A DNA stretch of 64,000 bases. It comes from Novosphingobium resinovorum (GTDB lineage Bacteria > Pseudomonadota > Alphaproteobacteria > Sphingomonadales > Sphingomonadaceae). Shown piece by piece: positions 52,197-62,392 of the stretch. The stretch lies in contig NZ_BSFC01000044.1 of NCBI RefSeq assembly GCF_027922145.1, positions 310,001-374,000 on the forward strand. Reading direction: 5' to 3'. The notes beneath the pieces are model-generated. The model worked only from the letters and a program-made list of their open reading frames with translations. It was not told the DNA's origin and made no database searches. Every line of letters begins with the position of its first letter. The stretch's first letter is position 1. A program made the position numbers and the translations under genes.

Positions 52197-54095
52197 ATGA
52201 GATTCGCGCGCAAGGTCTGGAAGTTGCTGGTCGCCGTGAAGGATGCGCTGGCGCTGCTGTTCCTGCTGGCTTTCTTCGGGGTGATCTACGCCGCGCTCTC
52301 GGCGCGGCCGGTCGGCGGCAAGGTGGAGAACGGGGCGTTGCTGCTCGAACTCGACGGCACCGTGGTCGAGGAGAAGAGCAAGGTCGATCCGCTTCAGCTG
52401 CTCACCTCCGGGGGCGAGCAGGTCCATGAATTCCAGGCCCGCGACGTCGAGCGGGCGCTGCGGCTGGCGGCGAGCGACAAGCGGATCAAGGCGGTCGTCC
52501 TCGACCTCTCGCGCTTCATGGGCGGGCGCTACGTCCACCTGCATGATATCGGCGCGGCCATCGACGAAGTCCGCAAGGCGGGCAAGCCGGTGCTGACTTT
52601 CGCCAACCTCTATGCCGATGACGGCGTGCAGCTGGCGGCCCACGCCAGCGAGGCCTGGGTCGATCCCATGGGCGGCGCCTTCGTGGCGGGACCGGGCGGC
52701 AACCTGCAGTTCTACAAGGGGCTTTTCGACAAGTACGGGGTCAACGCGCATGTCTACCGCGTCGGCACCTACAAGTCGGCGGTCGAGCCCTACATGCGCA
52801 CCGACCTCTCGCCCGAGGCGCGCGAGGACTTCAAGCTGATCCTCGATTCGCAGTGGAACGCCCTGCGCGCCGAGATCGCGAAGGCGCGGCCCAAAGCGCA
52901 GCTCGATCGCATGGTCGCGGACCCGGTCGGCTGGAACAAGGCCCACGGCAACGACATGGCCGAGGCCGCGAAGGCGGCAGGCCTGATCGACCGCATCGGC
53001 GACCAGACCGAGTTCGAGGCCCGCGTCGAGAAGCTGGTGGGCGAAACCACGATCGGCCATTCGGACAAGGATGCGCCGGACTACGCGCATACCGGGCTGG
53101 CAACCTGGCTGGCGGCGAACCCGGTGAAGGGGGAGGGCGCCAAGATCGGCGTCGTCACCATCGCCGGAGAGATCGTCGATGGTGAGGCTGGTCCCGGCAC
53201 GGCGGGCGGCGACCGCATCGCCGCGCTGCTCGACGAGAACCGCGAAGAGGGCATGAAGGCGCTGGTCGTGCGGATCGATTCGCCGGGAGGCTCGGTCATG
53301 GCGTCGGAGCGCATCCGCCGCGCGATCCAGCGCTGGCGCGATGCCAAGATCCCGGTCGTGGTGTCGATGGGCACGATGGCGGCGAGCGGCGGCTACTGGG
53401 TCTCGACGCCCGGCCAGCGCGTGTTCGCGGAGCCCGCGACGATCACCGGCTCGATTGGCGTCTTCGCCTTCGTGCCCAGCTTCGAGAAGACGCTGGCGGA
53501 CTTCGGCGTGACCAGCGACGGGGTGCGTTCGACGCCGCTGGCGGGGCAGCCGGACATTCTCGGCGGCTTCACGCCCGAGGTGGAGGCGATGCTGCAGGGC
53601 TCGGTGGAGAGCATCTACGGCAAGTTCCTCGGCATCGTCGGCAAGGCGCGCGGCAAGACGCCGCAGCAGGTCGACGCGATCGCTCAGGGCCGGGTGTGGC
53701 CGGGTGCGGACGGGCAGCGGCTCGGCCTCGTCGACCAGATGGGCGGGCTGGATGATGCGCTGGCCTATGCGGCGAAGCTGGGCGGCGTGGGCAACGGCAA
53801 GTGGCAGGCGGTCTATCTGGAGGAACCGGAGGATTCGTTCAGCGCCTTCGTGCAGAGCATGACGTCCGGTTCGCAGGAGCAGGCGGCAGCTTACGACTTC
53901 GCCGGGCTGGTGGCGCAGCGCCAGCGGCTGCAGATGGCGCAGGCGGTGGCGCGGCTCGACGGTGTGCTGGGCGCGCAGGGCGTGCAGGCATATTGCCTCG
54001 CCTGTGCGGCGGGGCCGGACTATCGCGCTGTGGTGAAGCCGGTGGGCGAGGGTTCGACCGTGGCGATGCTCGCGCGGCTGGCGGGATGGAAGTAG
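52197..54095 (+). CDS. sppA: Signal peptide peptidase SppA, 67 kDa type
   Basis: A 632-residue membrane-anchored serine protease with one N-terminal membrane helix (residues about 15-33) and two tandem peptidase domains. By analogy with E. coli SppA, the catalytic Lys is in the N-terminal domain (GTYKSAVEPYM) and the Ser in the C-terminal one (MGTMAASGGYW). It degrades left-over signal peptides. ATG 52197 follows AGGCAGG. Confidence 0.93.
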   Translation: MRFARKVWKLLVAVKDALALLFLLAFFGVIYAALSARPVGGKVENGALLLELDGTVVEEKSKVDPLQLLTSGGEQVHEFQARDVERALRLAASDKRIKAVVLDLSRFMGGRYVHLHDIGAAIDEVRKAGKPVLTFANLYADDGVQLAAHASEAWVDPMGGAFVAGPGGNLQFYKGLFDKYGVNAHVYRVGTYKSAVEPYMRTDLSPEAREDFKLILDSQWNALRAEIAKARPKAQLDRMVADPVGWNKAHGNDMAEAAKAAGLIDRIGDQTEFEARVEKLVGETTIGHSDKDAPDYAHTGLATWLAANPVKGEGAKIGVVTIAGEIVDGEAGPGTAGGDRIAALLDENREEGMKALVVRIDSPGGSVMASERIRRAIQRWRDAKIPVVVSMGTMAASGGYWVSTPGQRVFAEPATITGSIGVFAFVPSFEKTLADFGVTSDGVRSTPLAGQPDILGGFTPEVEAMLQGSVESIYGKFLGIVGKARGKTPQQVDAIAQGRVWPGADGQRLGLVDQMGGLDDALAYAAKLGGVGNGKWQAVYLEEPEDSFSAFVQSMTSGSQEQAAAYDFAGLVAQRQRLQMAQAVARLDGVLGAQGVQAYCLACAAGPDYRAVVKPVGEGSTVAMLARLAGWK

Positions 54096-54116
54096 GCTGA
54101 CAGGGCGGCGCGCGGC

Positions 54117-54190
54117 CCTTCGACAAGCTCAGGGCGAGCGGGGTTGGGTAATGCCTTTTCCCGCTTACGCTTTCCTCTCCCCGCTCATGT
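54117..54190. repeat. Degenerate CTTCGACAAGCTCAG repeat
   Basis: Only the left arm CCTTCGACAAGCTCAGGGCGAGCGG is well kept; the right side holds CCGCTCATG. It is a decayed relative of the repeats at 24130 and 29294. Confidence 0.5.
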
Positions 54191-54218
54191 CCGAGCACGA
54201 GCGGAGGCACCCACACAT

Positions 54219-54296
54219 CATTCATTGCGAGCGCAGCGAAGCAATCCAGGGCGGCGTTCAACTGCCCTGGATTGCTTCGCTGCGCTCGCAATGACG
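54219..54296. repeat. REP-like dyad, CGTCATTGCGAG family, copy 8
   Basis: Arms (A)TCATTCATTGCGAGCGC and GCGCTCGCAATGACG. It lies between sppA and a small ORF. Confidence 0.8.
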
Positions 54297-54328
54297 ATGT
54301 GTAGCTCGATCCGGTGACGAAATGAGCC

Positions 54329-54493
54329 TCAATCCGGCGGCGGCAGTTCCACCGGCGCCTCATCGGGCTGGTCGAAGTCCGGACCCTGCGGCGGCGTCTC
54401 ATCCGGACCGCCGGGAACGCCGGGGTCGTTTCCGGGGGTCGGGATTTCCGCAGGCGTGTCGCCGGGGCTGTAGACGGGTGGCTGGGTGGCCAT
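54329..54493 (-). CDS. Small Pro/Asp-rich protein, hypothetical
   Basis: A 54-residue ORF beginning MATQPPVYSPGDTPAEIPTP and ending in a PPD-rich tail. Nearly half the residues are Pro, Asp, Glu or Gly. No domain is recognised. ATG 54493 follows AGGAGCGAGATCACC. It is accepted as a probable gene because of the ribosome site and the unusual but consistent composition; no function is proposed. Confidence 0.5.
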   Translation of the reverse strand: MATQPPVYSPGDTPAEIPTPGNDPGVPGGPDETPPQGPDFDQPDEAPVELPPPD

Positions 54494-54637
54494 GGTGATC
54501 TCGCTCCTCTCGCCCCCTCGCACACATAACCCGGCGTGGAGGCGATCCGTTCCGTGACACCATAGCGACTCGTCGCACTTGCCCTTTTCTCCGGCTGCCA
54601 TTAATGGCCCGTCCCTTGAGTTTCAGGCTACACTCAT

Positions 54638-54722
54638 GCGGGCGTGGCGGAATTGGTAGACGCGCTGGTTTTAGGTACCAGTATCGAAAGATGTGGGGGT
54701 TCGAGTCCCTTCGCCCGCACCA
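54638..54722 (+). tRNA. tRNA-Leu (anticodon UAG)
   Basis: A type-II tRNA with a long variable arm. The acceptor GCGGGCG pairs with CGCCCGC, the anticodon stem CTGGT/ACCAG holds loop TTTAGGT, the T arm is GGGTTCGAGTCCC, and CCA is encoded. It lies 76 bp upstream of tig. Confidence 0.97.
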
Positions 54723-54798
54723 ATCCGTCACCTGTGCGAGGGTAGGCCACGGTAATGCTGGCCGAGAGGCCCTTTGGATTGCACAGGAAGGCATCGAA

Positions 54799-56361
54799 AT
54801 GCAGATTGTCGAGACGACCAACGAGGGCCTGAAGCGCGCCTACACGGTCACCATCCCCGCCGCCACCATCACCTCCAAGGTCGAGGGTGAGGTCAAGAAG
54901 ATCGCTCCGCAGGTGCGCATGCCCGGCTTCCGCGCCGGCAAGGTTCCCGCGAACCTCGTCAAGAAGCTGCACGGCCCGGCGATCCACCAGGAAGCGCTGA
55001 ACACCTCGATCCGTGAAGCCATGGACAAGCTGGTGGCCGACAACGCCCTGCGCCCCGCCATGAACCCCGACGTCAAGCTGACCGACGGCTATGAAGAGGG
55101 CAAGGACGCCGAGCTGACCGTCAGCCTCGAAATCCTCCCCACCATCGCCGCGCCCTCGCTCGACGGCCTGAAGCTCGACAAGCTGACCGTGCCCGTCTCG
55201 GATGAAGCCGTGACCGAAGCGGTCGCGAACATCGCCAAGCAGCAGCAGCGCTTCGAGACCAAGGACGGCGAGGCCGCCGAGGGCGATCAGGTCATCATCG
55301 ACTTCACCGGCAAGCTCGACGGCGTCGAGTTCGACGGCGGCAAGGCCGAGAAGGCCCCGCTGGTGATCGGCGCTGATCGCTTCATCCCGGGCTTCGAAGA
55401 GCAGCTCAAGGGCATCAAGGCCGGTGACGAGCGTACGATCACCGTGACCTTCCCCGAGGACTACCCGGCCGAGAACCTCGCCGGCAAGGAAACCACCTTC
55501 GACATCGTCGCGCACGAAGTGAAGGCGCCCGCCGAATCGAAGCTCGACGACGACTTCGCCAAGGAACTGGGTCTTGAGAGCCTGGAGCAGCTCACCGGCC
55601 TGCTGCGCGGCCAGCTGGAGCAGGAAACTGCCGGCCTGACCCGCACCGCCATGAAGCGCTCGCTGCTCGATCAGCTGGCCGCCGGCCATGACTTCGACGT
55701 GCCGCCGACCATGGTGGAAGCCGAATTCTCGCAGATCTGGCAGCAGCTGATCCAGGAAGCGCAGAACGAGGAAGACCCGGCCGCCGCGCTCGAAGAGATC
55801 GAGGCCGAGAAGGACGACTACCGCAAGATCGCCGAGCGCCGCGTGCGTCTGGGCCTGCTCCTGTCGGAAATCGGCCAGGCCAACGGCGTCGAAGTGACCA
55901 GCCAAGAAATGGGCATGCTGATGCAGCAGGCTGCGCAGCAGTACCGCCCGGAAGACCGCCAGCGCTTCTTCGAATACGTCCAGCAGGACCCGATGATGGC
56001 CGCTCAGCTGCGCGCCCCGCTCTATGAGGACAAGGTCGTCGACTTCCTCATCGAGAAGGCCGAAGTCACCGAGCGCGAAGTGACCCGCGACGAACTGCAG
56101 GCCGCGATCGAGGCCGACGCCGACGGCGAGAAGCCCGCTGCGGCCGCGAAGCCGAAGAAGGCTCCCGCCAAGAAGGCTGCGAAGAAGGACGAAGCGGAAG
56201 CCGCTCCGGCTGATGAAGCTGCCGCCGAGGAAAAGCCGAAGAAGGCTCCGGCCAAGAAGGCTGCCGCCAAGAAGGACGACGCTGAAGAGGCTCCGGCTGA
56301 TGAAGCCAAGCCTGCCAAGAAGGCCCCGGCCAAGAAGAAGGCCGCAGCCAAGGAGGATTGA
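54799..56361 (+). CDS. tig: Trigger factor with a Lys/Ala-rich tail
   Basis: A ribosome-bound chaperone and peptidyl-prolyl isomerase of 520 residues. The ribosome-binding motif is MPGFRAGKVP (residues about 42-51), and the FKBP domain spans about 160-250 (GDQVIIDFTGKLDGVEF). The C-terminal chaperone arms end near 435. The last 80 residues are repeats of KKAPAKKAA type with acidic APADEA blocks, like a histone H1 tail, which is longer than in E. coli trigger factor (432). ATG 54799 follows AGGAAGG. Confidence 0.95.
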   Translation: MQIVETTNEGLKRAYTVTIPAATITSKVEGEVKKIAPQVRMPGFRAGKVPANLVKKLHGPAIHQEALNTSIREAMDKLVADNALRPAMNPDVKLTDGYEEGKDAELTVSLEILPTIAAPSLDGLKLDKLTVPVSDEAVTEAVANIAKQQQRFETKDGEAAEGDQVIIDFTGKLDGVEFDGGKAEKAPLVIGADRFIPGFEEQLKGIKAGDERTITVTFPEDYPAENLAGKETTFDIVAHEVKAPAESKLDDDFAKELGLESLEQLTGLLRGQLEQETAGLTRTAMKRSLLDQLAAGHDFDVPPTMVEAEFSQIWQQLIQEAQNEEDPAAALEEIEAEKDDYRKIAERRVRLGLLLSEIGQANGVEVTSQEMGMLMQQAAQQYRPEDRQRFFEYVQQDPMMAAQLRAPLYEDKVVDFLIEKAEVTEREVTRDELQAAIEADADGEKPAAAAKPKKAPAKKAAKKDEAEAAPADEAAAEEKPKKAPAKKAAAKKDDAEEAPADEAKPAKKAPAKKKAAAKED

Positions 56362-56389
56362 TCCCTCCCTTGCGGTTTGACCGATAACG

Positions 56390-56428
56390 AAAAAGCCCCG
56401 GTGCATCGCTGCACCGGGGCTTTTTCGT
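56390..56428. terminator. Bidirectional terminator after tig
   Basis: AAAAGCCCCGGTGCA and TGCACCGGGGCTTTT form a perfect stem around TCGC, with T- and A-runs on both sides. Confidence 0.92.
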
Positions 56429-56431
56429 TTC

Positions 56432-56460
56432 CGTCGTCCCGGATCAAGTTCGGGACGACG
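56432..56460. repeat. Short palindrome CGTCGTCCCGG...CCGGGACGACG type
   Basis: A near-perfect 29-bp palindrome (CGTCGTCCCG with CGGGACGACG). It has the same arm ends as the repeat at 42724-42839. Confidence 0.6.
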
Positions 56461-56466
56461 ATAGGT

Positions 56467-57153
56467 TTAGTCCCCGATCTTCCCGAACGGCACCAGCTTG
56501 CGCGCCAATGCCGCCGCACCCTTGCCGTCGTTGGCGCGCAGCGAGGGTAGCACCGAGAGCGCCGCGCGCTTCATCAGGGCGTCGAGCGGGGTGGCCGCCT
56601 GCCCGGTCGCGGCGGCTTCGGCCCAGCGCCTCGCCTGCGCGATGTCGCTCGGGTCGTTGCGGATCTGCAGCAGCGCGGCGAGGCCGGGATAGAACGCCCG
56701 ATCACCGCCGAGTGCAACCGCCTTGGCCAGCGCCGTCTCCCCCGCCGCAGTCCGCGCGCCGAGCGCCGTGCGCGCCAGGAACCCGCCGAGTTCATCCACC
56801 GCGCCGAGGTGCCATCCGGCGATCACGATCTGCGCCTCCGGATCGCGCGGATTGGCCGCCGCCAGCTTCTGGAACACGTCGAGCGAGGCCCGCACGTCCG
56901 AGCGGCTACGGGTCAGCTTGCCGCGATAGCCGATGGCGATGGCCCGCTGCAGCGTCGCTTCGTGATCGCCGGGACGCGCGGCGAGTATCTTGTCCGAAGC
57001 CGTGATCGCCAGCGCTACCAGCTTGAGGGCTTGGGCCTTGGTGGCGGTCTGGAAGGCGGCCGTCGTCAGCAGTTCTCGAGGGGTATCGGCCCGGGCGGCC
57101 GCCGGCGCCATGGAAACGATTGCACTCACGGCTAGCAAAGTCGATCGGTACAC
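56467..57153 (-). CDS. Exported TPR-like protein of unknown function
   Basis: A 228-residue protein with signal peptide YRSTLLAVSAIVSMAPAAARA and mature start ADTPRELLTTAAF. It is helical and Ala-rich with tetratricopeptide-like spacing. The GTG at 57153 has AGGAGA upstream; a longer frame reaches 57351. No partner is identified. It is one of three minus-strand genes between tig and clpP. Confidence 0.6.
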   Translation of the reverse strand: MYRSTLLAVSAIVSMAPAAARADTPRELLTTAAFQTATKAQALKLVALAITASDKILAARPGDHEATLQRAIAIGYRGKLTRSRSDVRASLDVFQKLAAANPRDPEAQIVIAGWHLGAVDELGGFLARTALGARTAAGETALAKAVALGGDRAFYPGLAALLQIRNDPSDIAQARRWAEAAATGQAATPLDALMKRAALSVLPSLRANDGKGAAALARKLVPFGKIGD

Positions 57154-57254
57154 AGGGTCTCCTGCGATGCGGGAAAGGGCCACGATGGCCGAAGACGAGC
57201 GCGCCCGCCAGTCACTATCGTCGCGGCGCGCGCCCCGATCGTCCCGTTTTCGGG

Positions 57255-58718
57255 CTACTGCGCCCAGTTGCGCAAGGCCGGAGCGGTCAGTTTCGCGCTG
57301 CGCGACCGTTCGTAGGCGGCGCCGATACGCAGCACTTTGGCATCGTCCCATTTCCCGGCCATGAACGAAATGCCCACCGGCAAGCCCTCGACCGTGCCCA
57401 TCGGCACCGAGAGGTGCGGATAGCCTGCCACGGCCGCCAGTGAGCCGGCGCCGACATCGACGAAGTTGTCTCCCAGCACCGGGTCGATCGGCCAGGCCGG
57501 GCTGGTTGTCGGCGCGACGAGGATGTCGACGTCATACTTCCTGAGCAGAGCGTCGATCCCCTCGGCTCCCGCGAGACGCTGCGCGTCCGCGCGGGCGACG
57601 GCGTAAGCGGCGTCGTCAGTGGCGGCGAGCGCCTTTTCGAACAGTTCCTGCCCGTACCAGCGTAGTTCCCCGGCGGCATGGGCCTGGTTGAAGGCGATGA
57701 GCCCGGCAAGGTCGCGCGCCGGGATAGTGGCCGGTGTCCCGGCCAGATAAGCGTTCACGCCCTCACGGAATTCATGGAGCATGATCGCTAACTCGGCCTT
57801 GCCCAGCCGCGCTTCGGGCTGAAAGTCGATCTCGACGACTTGCGCGCCGTTGCGCTTCATGTCGGCGAGCGCGGTTTCGAACAGCGCGGTGAGAGCCGGC
57901 ATGTTGCCCACCTGACGGCGCAGCACGCCGATGCGCACCGCCTTCAGGCTGACCTTGCCGAGGCCTACCGTGAAATCGGGCTTGTGCCGGTCGGCATCGG
58001 CGGTGGCCGGATCGGCGGGGTCGCTGCCGGCGATCGCGTTGAGCAGCAGCGCGGCGTCGGCCACGGTCCATGCCATCGGTCCGGCGGTGTCCTGGCTCGA
58101 ACTGATCGGCACGATATGCGTGCGGCTGACGAGCCCCACCGTAGGTTTGAACCCGACGAGGCCCATGACCGAGGCGGGGCAGGTGATCGAGCCGTCGGTC
58201 TCGGTGCCGATCGCCGCCCAGGCCATGCCCGCCGCCACCGCCGCGCCGCTCCCCGAGGACGAGCCGCAGGGACTGCGGTCGAGCGCGTAAGGGTTCTTCG
58301 TCTGCCCGCCGACCGCGCTCCAGCCGCTGGAGGAGTGCTCGCCGCGAAAGTTCGCCCATTCGGAGAGGTTGGTCTTGCCCAGGATCACTCCGCCTGCGCC
58401 GCGCAGTCTGGAGACCAGAGGCGCGTCGCGGCCGGTGGCGTTGTCCTTCAGCGCGAGGCTGCCTGCGGTCGTGGGCATGTCGCGCGTCTCGATGTTGTCC
58501 TTCACCAGGATCGCGCGCCCGGCGAGCGGGCCTTTGCCCTTGATGGCCAGCGATTCCGGCGGGGCTACCGCGACGACCGCATGGATCGCCGGGCCGCTGT
58601 CGTCGATCGCCTCGATGCGCTGGAGATACGCCTCCGGCGTTTGCTGTGCGGCGGCGGGGCAGGAGAGAGGGCAGGCGGCGGCGAGAATGCCGAGAACGAG
58701 AGTCGAGGGGCGGTACAC
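57255..58718 (-). CDS. Amidase signature family hydrolase, exported
   Basis: A 487-residue amidase. The Ser-cisSer-Lys triad is seen as Lys in AILVKDNIETRD, and the Ser pair in RSPCGSSSGSGAAVAAGMA and ETDGSITCPASVMG. A Sec-type signal peptide (TLVLGILAAACPLSCPAAAQ) puts it in the periplasm. The GTG at 58718 lies after GGAGCC. The substrate is unknown. Confidence 0.85.
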   Translation of the reverse strand: MYRPSTLVLGILAAACPLSCPAAAQQTPEAYLQRIEAIDDSGPAIHAVVAVAPPESLAIKGKGPLAGRAILVKDNIETRDMPTTAGSLALKDNATGRDAPLVSRLRGAGGVILGKTNLSEWANFRGEHSSSGWSAVGGQTKNPYALDRSPCGSSSGSGAAVAAGMAWAAIGTETDGSITCPASVMGLVGFKPTVGLVSRTHIVPISSSQDTAGPMAWTVADAALLLNAIAGSDPADPATADADRHKPDFTVGLGKVSLKAVRIGVLRRQVGNMPALTALFETALADMKRNGAQVVEIDFQPEARLGKAELAIMLHEFREGVNAYLAGTPATIPARDLAGLIAFNQAHAAGELRWYGQELFEKALAATDDAAYAVARADAQRLAGAEGIDALLRKYDVDILVAPTTSPAWPIDPVLGDNFVDVGAGSLAAVAGYPHLSVPMGTVEGLPVGISFMAGKWDDAKVLRIGAAYERSRSAKLTAPALRNWAQ

Positions 58719-58820
58719 TTCAAGGCTCCGGCAGGATAGAGCCCGGCACGATGGCGGAACCTGCAGCGAGGCGCCAGAGCGTTACTGCGAGCGTGTTGTT
58801 GGATTTGCGCGAGGGCCGAT

Positions 58821-58955
58821 CGTCATTCCGCGGAAGACCGCGTGCGCTTTGGCCCCATCCACCGTTCATACTGAGCGGGGAGGGTGGGGCAGCTTTGGTT
58901 GGATAGCTGCCGTTGAAACGGCTTGAACTTAAACACCGCCTTCGCGGGAATGACG
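58821..58955. repeat. Inverted repeat CGTCATTCCGCG ... CGCGGGAATGACG
   Basis: Short arms (about 12 bp) around about 110 bases; the ends again begin CGTCAT and end ATGACG. It lies in the 261-bp gap before the amidase gene. Confidence 0.6.
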
Positions 58956-58979
58956 ATAGATGGATGGCGGACGTGATCG

Positions 58980-59441
58980 TCAACGGGCAGCATAGCGTTC
59001 GAGCATCGGGGGCCGGTGAAGGCAATCGGCGAACCTGAAGGGTCGAGTGCATAGCGGAGCTACGTCCGACGCGTCGGGATGGAGTGGGTTCATCAAGATG
59101 ATGTCCGCCTCTGGAAGAACCGCCGATTGTACCGCCACGATCAGGGACCGCCTTTCTGCTGCCCAGGCATCAACGAAGGCAACCTTACCCTCATCCGTAA
59201 GCTCATGGGGGACACGCTCTGCTTCCTGGCTTATCGTGGTCCACCCCAGAACAAAGTCAGCGTCAAACGTCTCAGGGGTCGCCTGTGCGTACCGCAAGGC
59301 CACAAGCACCGCCAGCCCGGCGTCGCTGGCGAAGTTCACCAGAGGCGTGCCCGGAGAAGAGTAGCGGCCGCCCAGCTTCGCTGCTCCTGCGCCATTGAGC
59401 GCGACGTGTTCTGGACGCGTAAGCCGCCATACCTTCATCAT
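58980..59441 (-). CDS. RES-domain protein, toxin-like, without antitoxin
   Basis: A 153-residue RES-domain protein. The family Arg is in KVWRLTRPEH, GGRYSSPGTPLVNF follows, and the late Ser is in AVQSAVLPEADIILMNPLHPDA. At the place of the conserved Glu (LALLE in relatives) the sequence reads LAVLVALRYA. RES toxins deplete NAD+ and are normally preceded by an Xre/MbcA-type antitoxin gene. No such gene is found upstream, and stops interrupt that region. It may be a relic. Start 59441 (MMKVW) is chosen at the domain boundary. Confidence 0.65.
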   Translation of the reverse strand: MMKVWRLTRPEHVALNGAGAAKLGGRYSSPGTPLVNFASDAGLAVLVALRYAQATPETFDADFVLGWTTISQEAERVPHELTDEGKVAFVDAWAAERRSLIVAVQSAVLPEADIILMNPLHPDASDVAPLCTRPFRFADCLHRPPMLERYAAR

Positions 59442-59613
59442 TTGAGGATTAGCAGGCCACTCACCAGTTTCAACCGTGGCAAGCGGGCTCCTGGGCATGA
59501 GCCGCATGTCCGCGAATGCCGAAACGGGGGCGCTTCCCGAAAGCCAGCTTTCCTACACGCGGCCTACTCCGATACTTTGCGCCGATGCCCAGTCTGATCA
59601 CCTCACACCGCAC

Positions 59614-59723
59614 AAGGTTACACCGCAAGGTGACACTTCCGCCTCATAAGGTGACACCTTCCCGGCCCAAGGTGACACCGTTTCTCCCTGGACAGTGTAA
59701 ACCGTGTAAACCTGCGTCACCTT
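59614..59723. repeat. Array of AAGGTGACAC repeats (four direct, one inverted)
   Basis: In the 406-bp gap between the RES gene and clpP, AAGGTKACACY occurs at 59614, 59627, 59648 and 59669, and inverted as TGCGTCACCTT at 59713-59723. The last two steps are exactly 21 bp. GTGTAAACC is also repeated in tandem at 59695-59713. No gene is supported in the gap. It may be an operator or protein-binding array. Confidence 0.6.
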
Positions 59724-59847
59724 GTGCACCTCGGGCAGCGCGCCCGGCGGCTTCTCCCCCGTCCATTCACGCCTGATAGGTTAACCCCCTTGAACATCGC
59801 GCATTGCCACGCGACATAGGCGAGGCAAAATCGCAAAGAGGACTCCC

Positions 59848-60516
59848 ATGCTCGACCTGTTCGGCGCTTCGAACGCCCAAGGAAAGTTCACCACCGATCC
59901 CGTGACGGGCGCACTCGTGCCGATGGTCGTCGAGCAGACCAGCCGCGGCGAACGTTCGTTCGACATCTACTCGCGCCTGCTGCGTGAGCGCATCGTGTTC
60001 ATCACCGGCCAGGTGGAAGACCACATGGCCTCGCTCATCGTCGCGCAGCTGCTGTTCCTGGAATCGGAAAACCCGACCAAGGACATCTCGATGTACATCA
60101 ACTCGCCGGGCGGCGTGGTGACGGCCGGCATGGCGATCCACGACACCATGCAGTACATCAAGCCGCGCGTCTCGACCGTGTGCATCGGCCAGGCCGCCTC
60201 GATGGGCAGCTTCCTGCTCGCCGCAGGGGAACCGGGCATGCGCATCGCGCTGCCGAACGCGCGCATCATGGTCCATCAGCCCTCGGGCGGCGCGCAGGGC
60301 ATGGCCAGCGACATCGAGATCCAGGCGCGCGAAATCCTGCGCATGCGCCGCCGCCTGAACGATCTCTACGTGAAGTACACCGGCAAGTCGCTCGACGAGA
60401 TCGAGAAGGCGATGGACCGCGACACGTTCCTCGAAGCTGACGAAGCGCTGGCATTCGGCCTCGTCGACAAGGTCTTCGAGACCCGCCCCGACGGCGACAA
60501 GCCGGCGGAAGCGTAA
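59848..60516 (+). CDS. clpP: ATP-dependent Clp protease proteolytic subunit
   Basis: A 222-residue serine protease subunit. The catalytic Ser is in GQAASMGSFLL, His in MVHQPSGG, and the Asp in the helix region after it. The protein makes the proteolytic chamber for ClpX or ClpA. A ribosome site AAAGAGG lies before the start. clpX follows in the same direction. Confidence 0.97.
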   Translation: MLDLFGASNAQGKFTTDPVTGALVPMVVEQTSRGERSFDIYSRLLRERIVFITGQVEDHMASLIVAQLLFLESENPTKDISMYINSPGGVVTAGMAIHDTMQYIKPRVSTVCIGQAASMGSFLLAAGEPGMRIALPNARIMVHQPSGGAQGMASDIEIQAREILRMRRRLNDLYVKYTGKSLDEIEKAMDRDTFLEADEALAFGLVDKVFETRPDGDKPAEA

Positions 60517-60636
60517 CGTCCTGAAGCGGGACCGGCGCCTTCAGTCTCCGTCAAGCATTTGGCGGTAGGATTGCAAAGCCGGTCCCGGGCAGGCTAGAGT
60601 GAGCGAGTCGCCTCGGTTGGAGGCTAAAGACGGAAA

Positions 60637-61899
<1,263 letters not shown>

Positions 61900-61929
61900 C
61901 GGCTCCGGTCCCCGCATCGCAAATACCAC

Positions 61930-61959
61930 AAGGCCCGGTCGGTTCGCTGACCGGGCCTT
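61930..61959 (+). terminator. Probable terminator after clpX
   Basis: AAGGCCCGGTC and GACCGGGCCTT pair perfectly with an eight-base loop; the T-run is weak. Confidence 0.6.
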
Positions 61960-61996
61960 GTGTCGTTGGGGGTCTTTGTCGAGCGGGCGGAGCCAG

Positions 61997-62298
61997 GTGA
62001 AGCGCTATCTCTTCATCTGCAGCCAGAACCGACTGCGCAGCCCGACCGCAGAGCAGGCACCAACGCCGACGCCGAGGAACCGCTGACCGGAGAGCTGGTG
62101 ACCTGGGCCGACGTCATCGTGGTTATGGAGAAGGTCCATCGCACCAAGCTGCAACAGCGTTTCCGGCGCTTCCTAAACGGGCAGCGCGTCATCTGTCTCG
62201 ACATTCCGGACGACTTTGCCTTCATGGATACCGACCTGATACGGCTGCTTGAACGCAAGATGGCGCGCTACCTGCCGACGACTGCCGATCGGACCTAG
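61997..62298 (+). pseudogene. Broken low-molecular-weight protein tyrosine phosphatase-like gene
   Basis: The first part (GTG 61997) encodes KRYLFICSQNRLRSPTAEQ, the phosphatase loop with C-x5-R. It then shifts frame, and the C-terminal part (TNADAEEPLTGELVTWADVI, then VICLDIPDDFAFMDTDLIRL) is in another frame. Family members have about 14 residues between these parts, so a deletion joined them. Both ends are preserved in sequence, so the loss appears recent. The remaining fragment cannot make an intact protein without a frameshift. Confidence 0.75.
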
Positions 62299-62392
62299 AT
62301 CCTCGCACGGATATCGCCCGGACGGGTGCCCGCTTGCTTGGCAACCCGCGATGGCCGCCCCACTCTGCGGCAAACACATTGGGGAGAGAGCC

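Noticed and set aside
59442..59613. Antitoxin gene upstream of the RES-domain gene
   Set aside because: Frames are broken by stop codons and none shows an HTH or MbcA-type toxin-binding domain.
59614..59723. CRISPR-like array
   Set aside because: The repeats are only 11 bp with 2-10 bp gaps and there are no cas genes.
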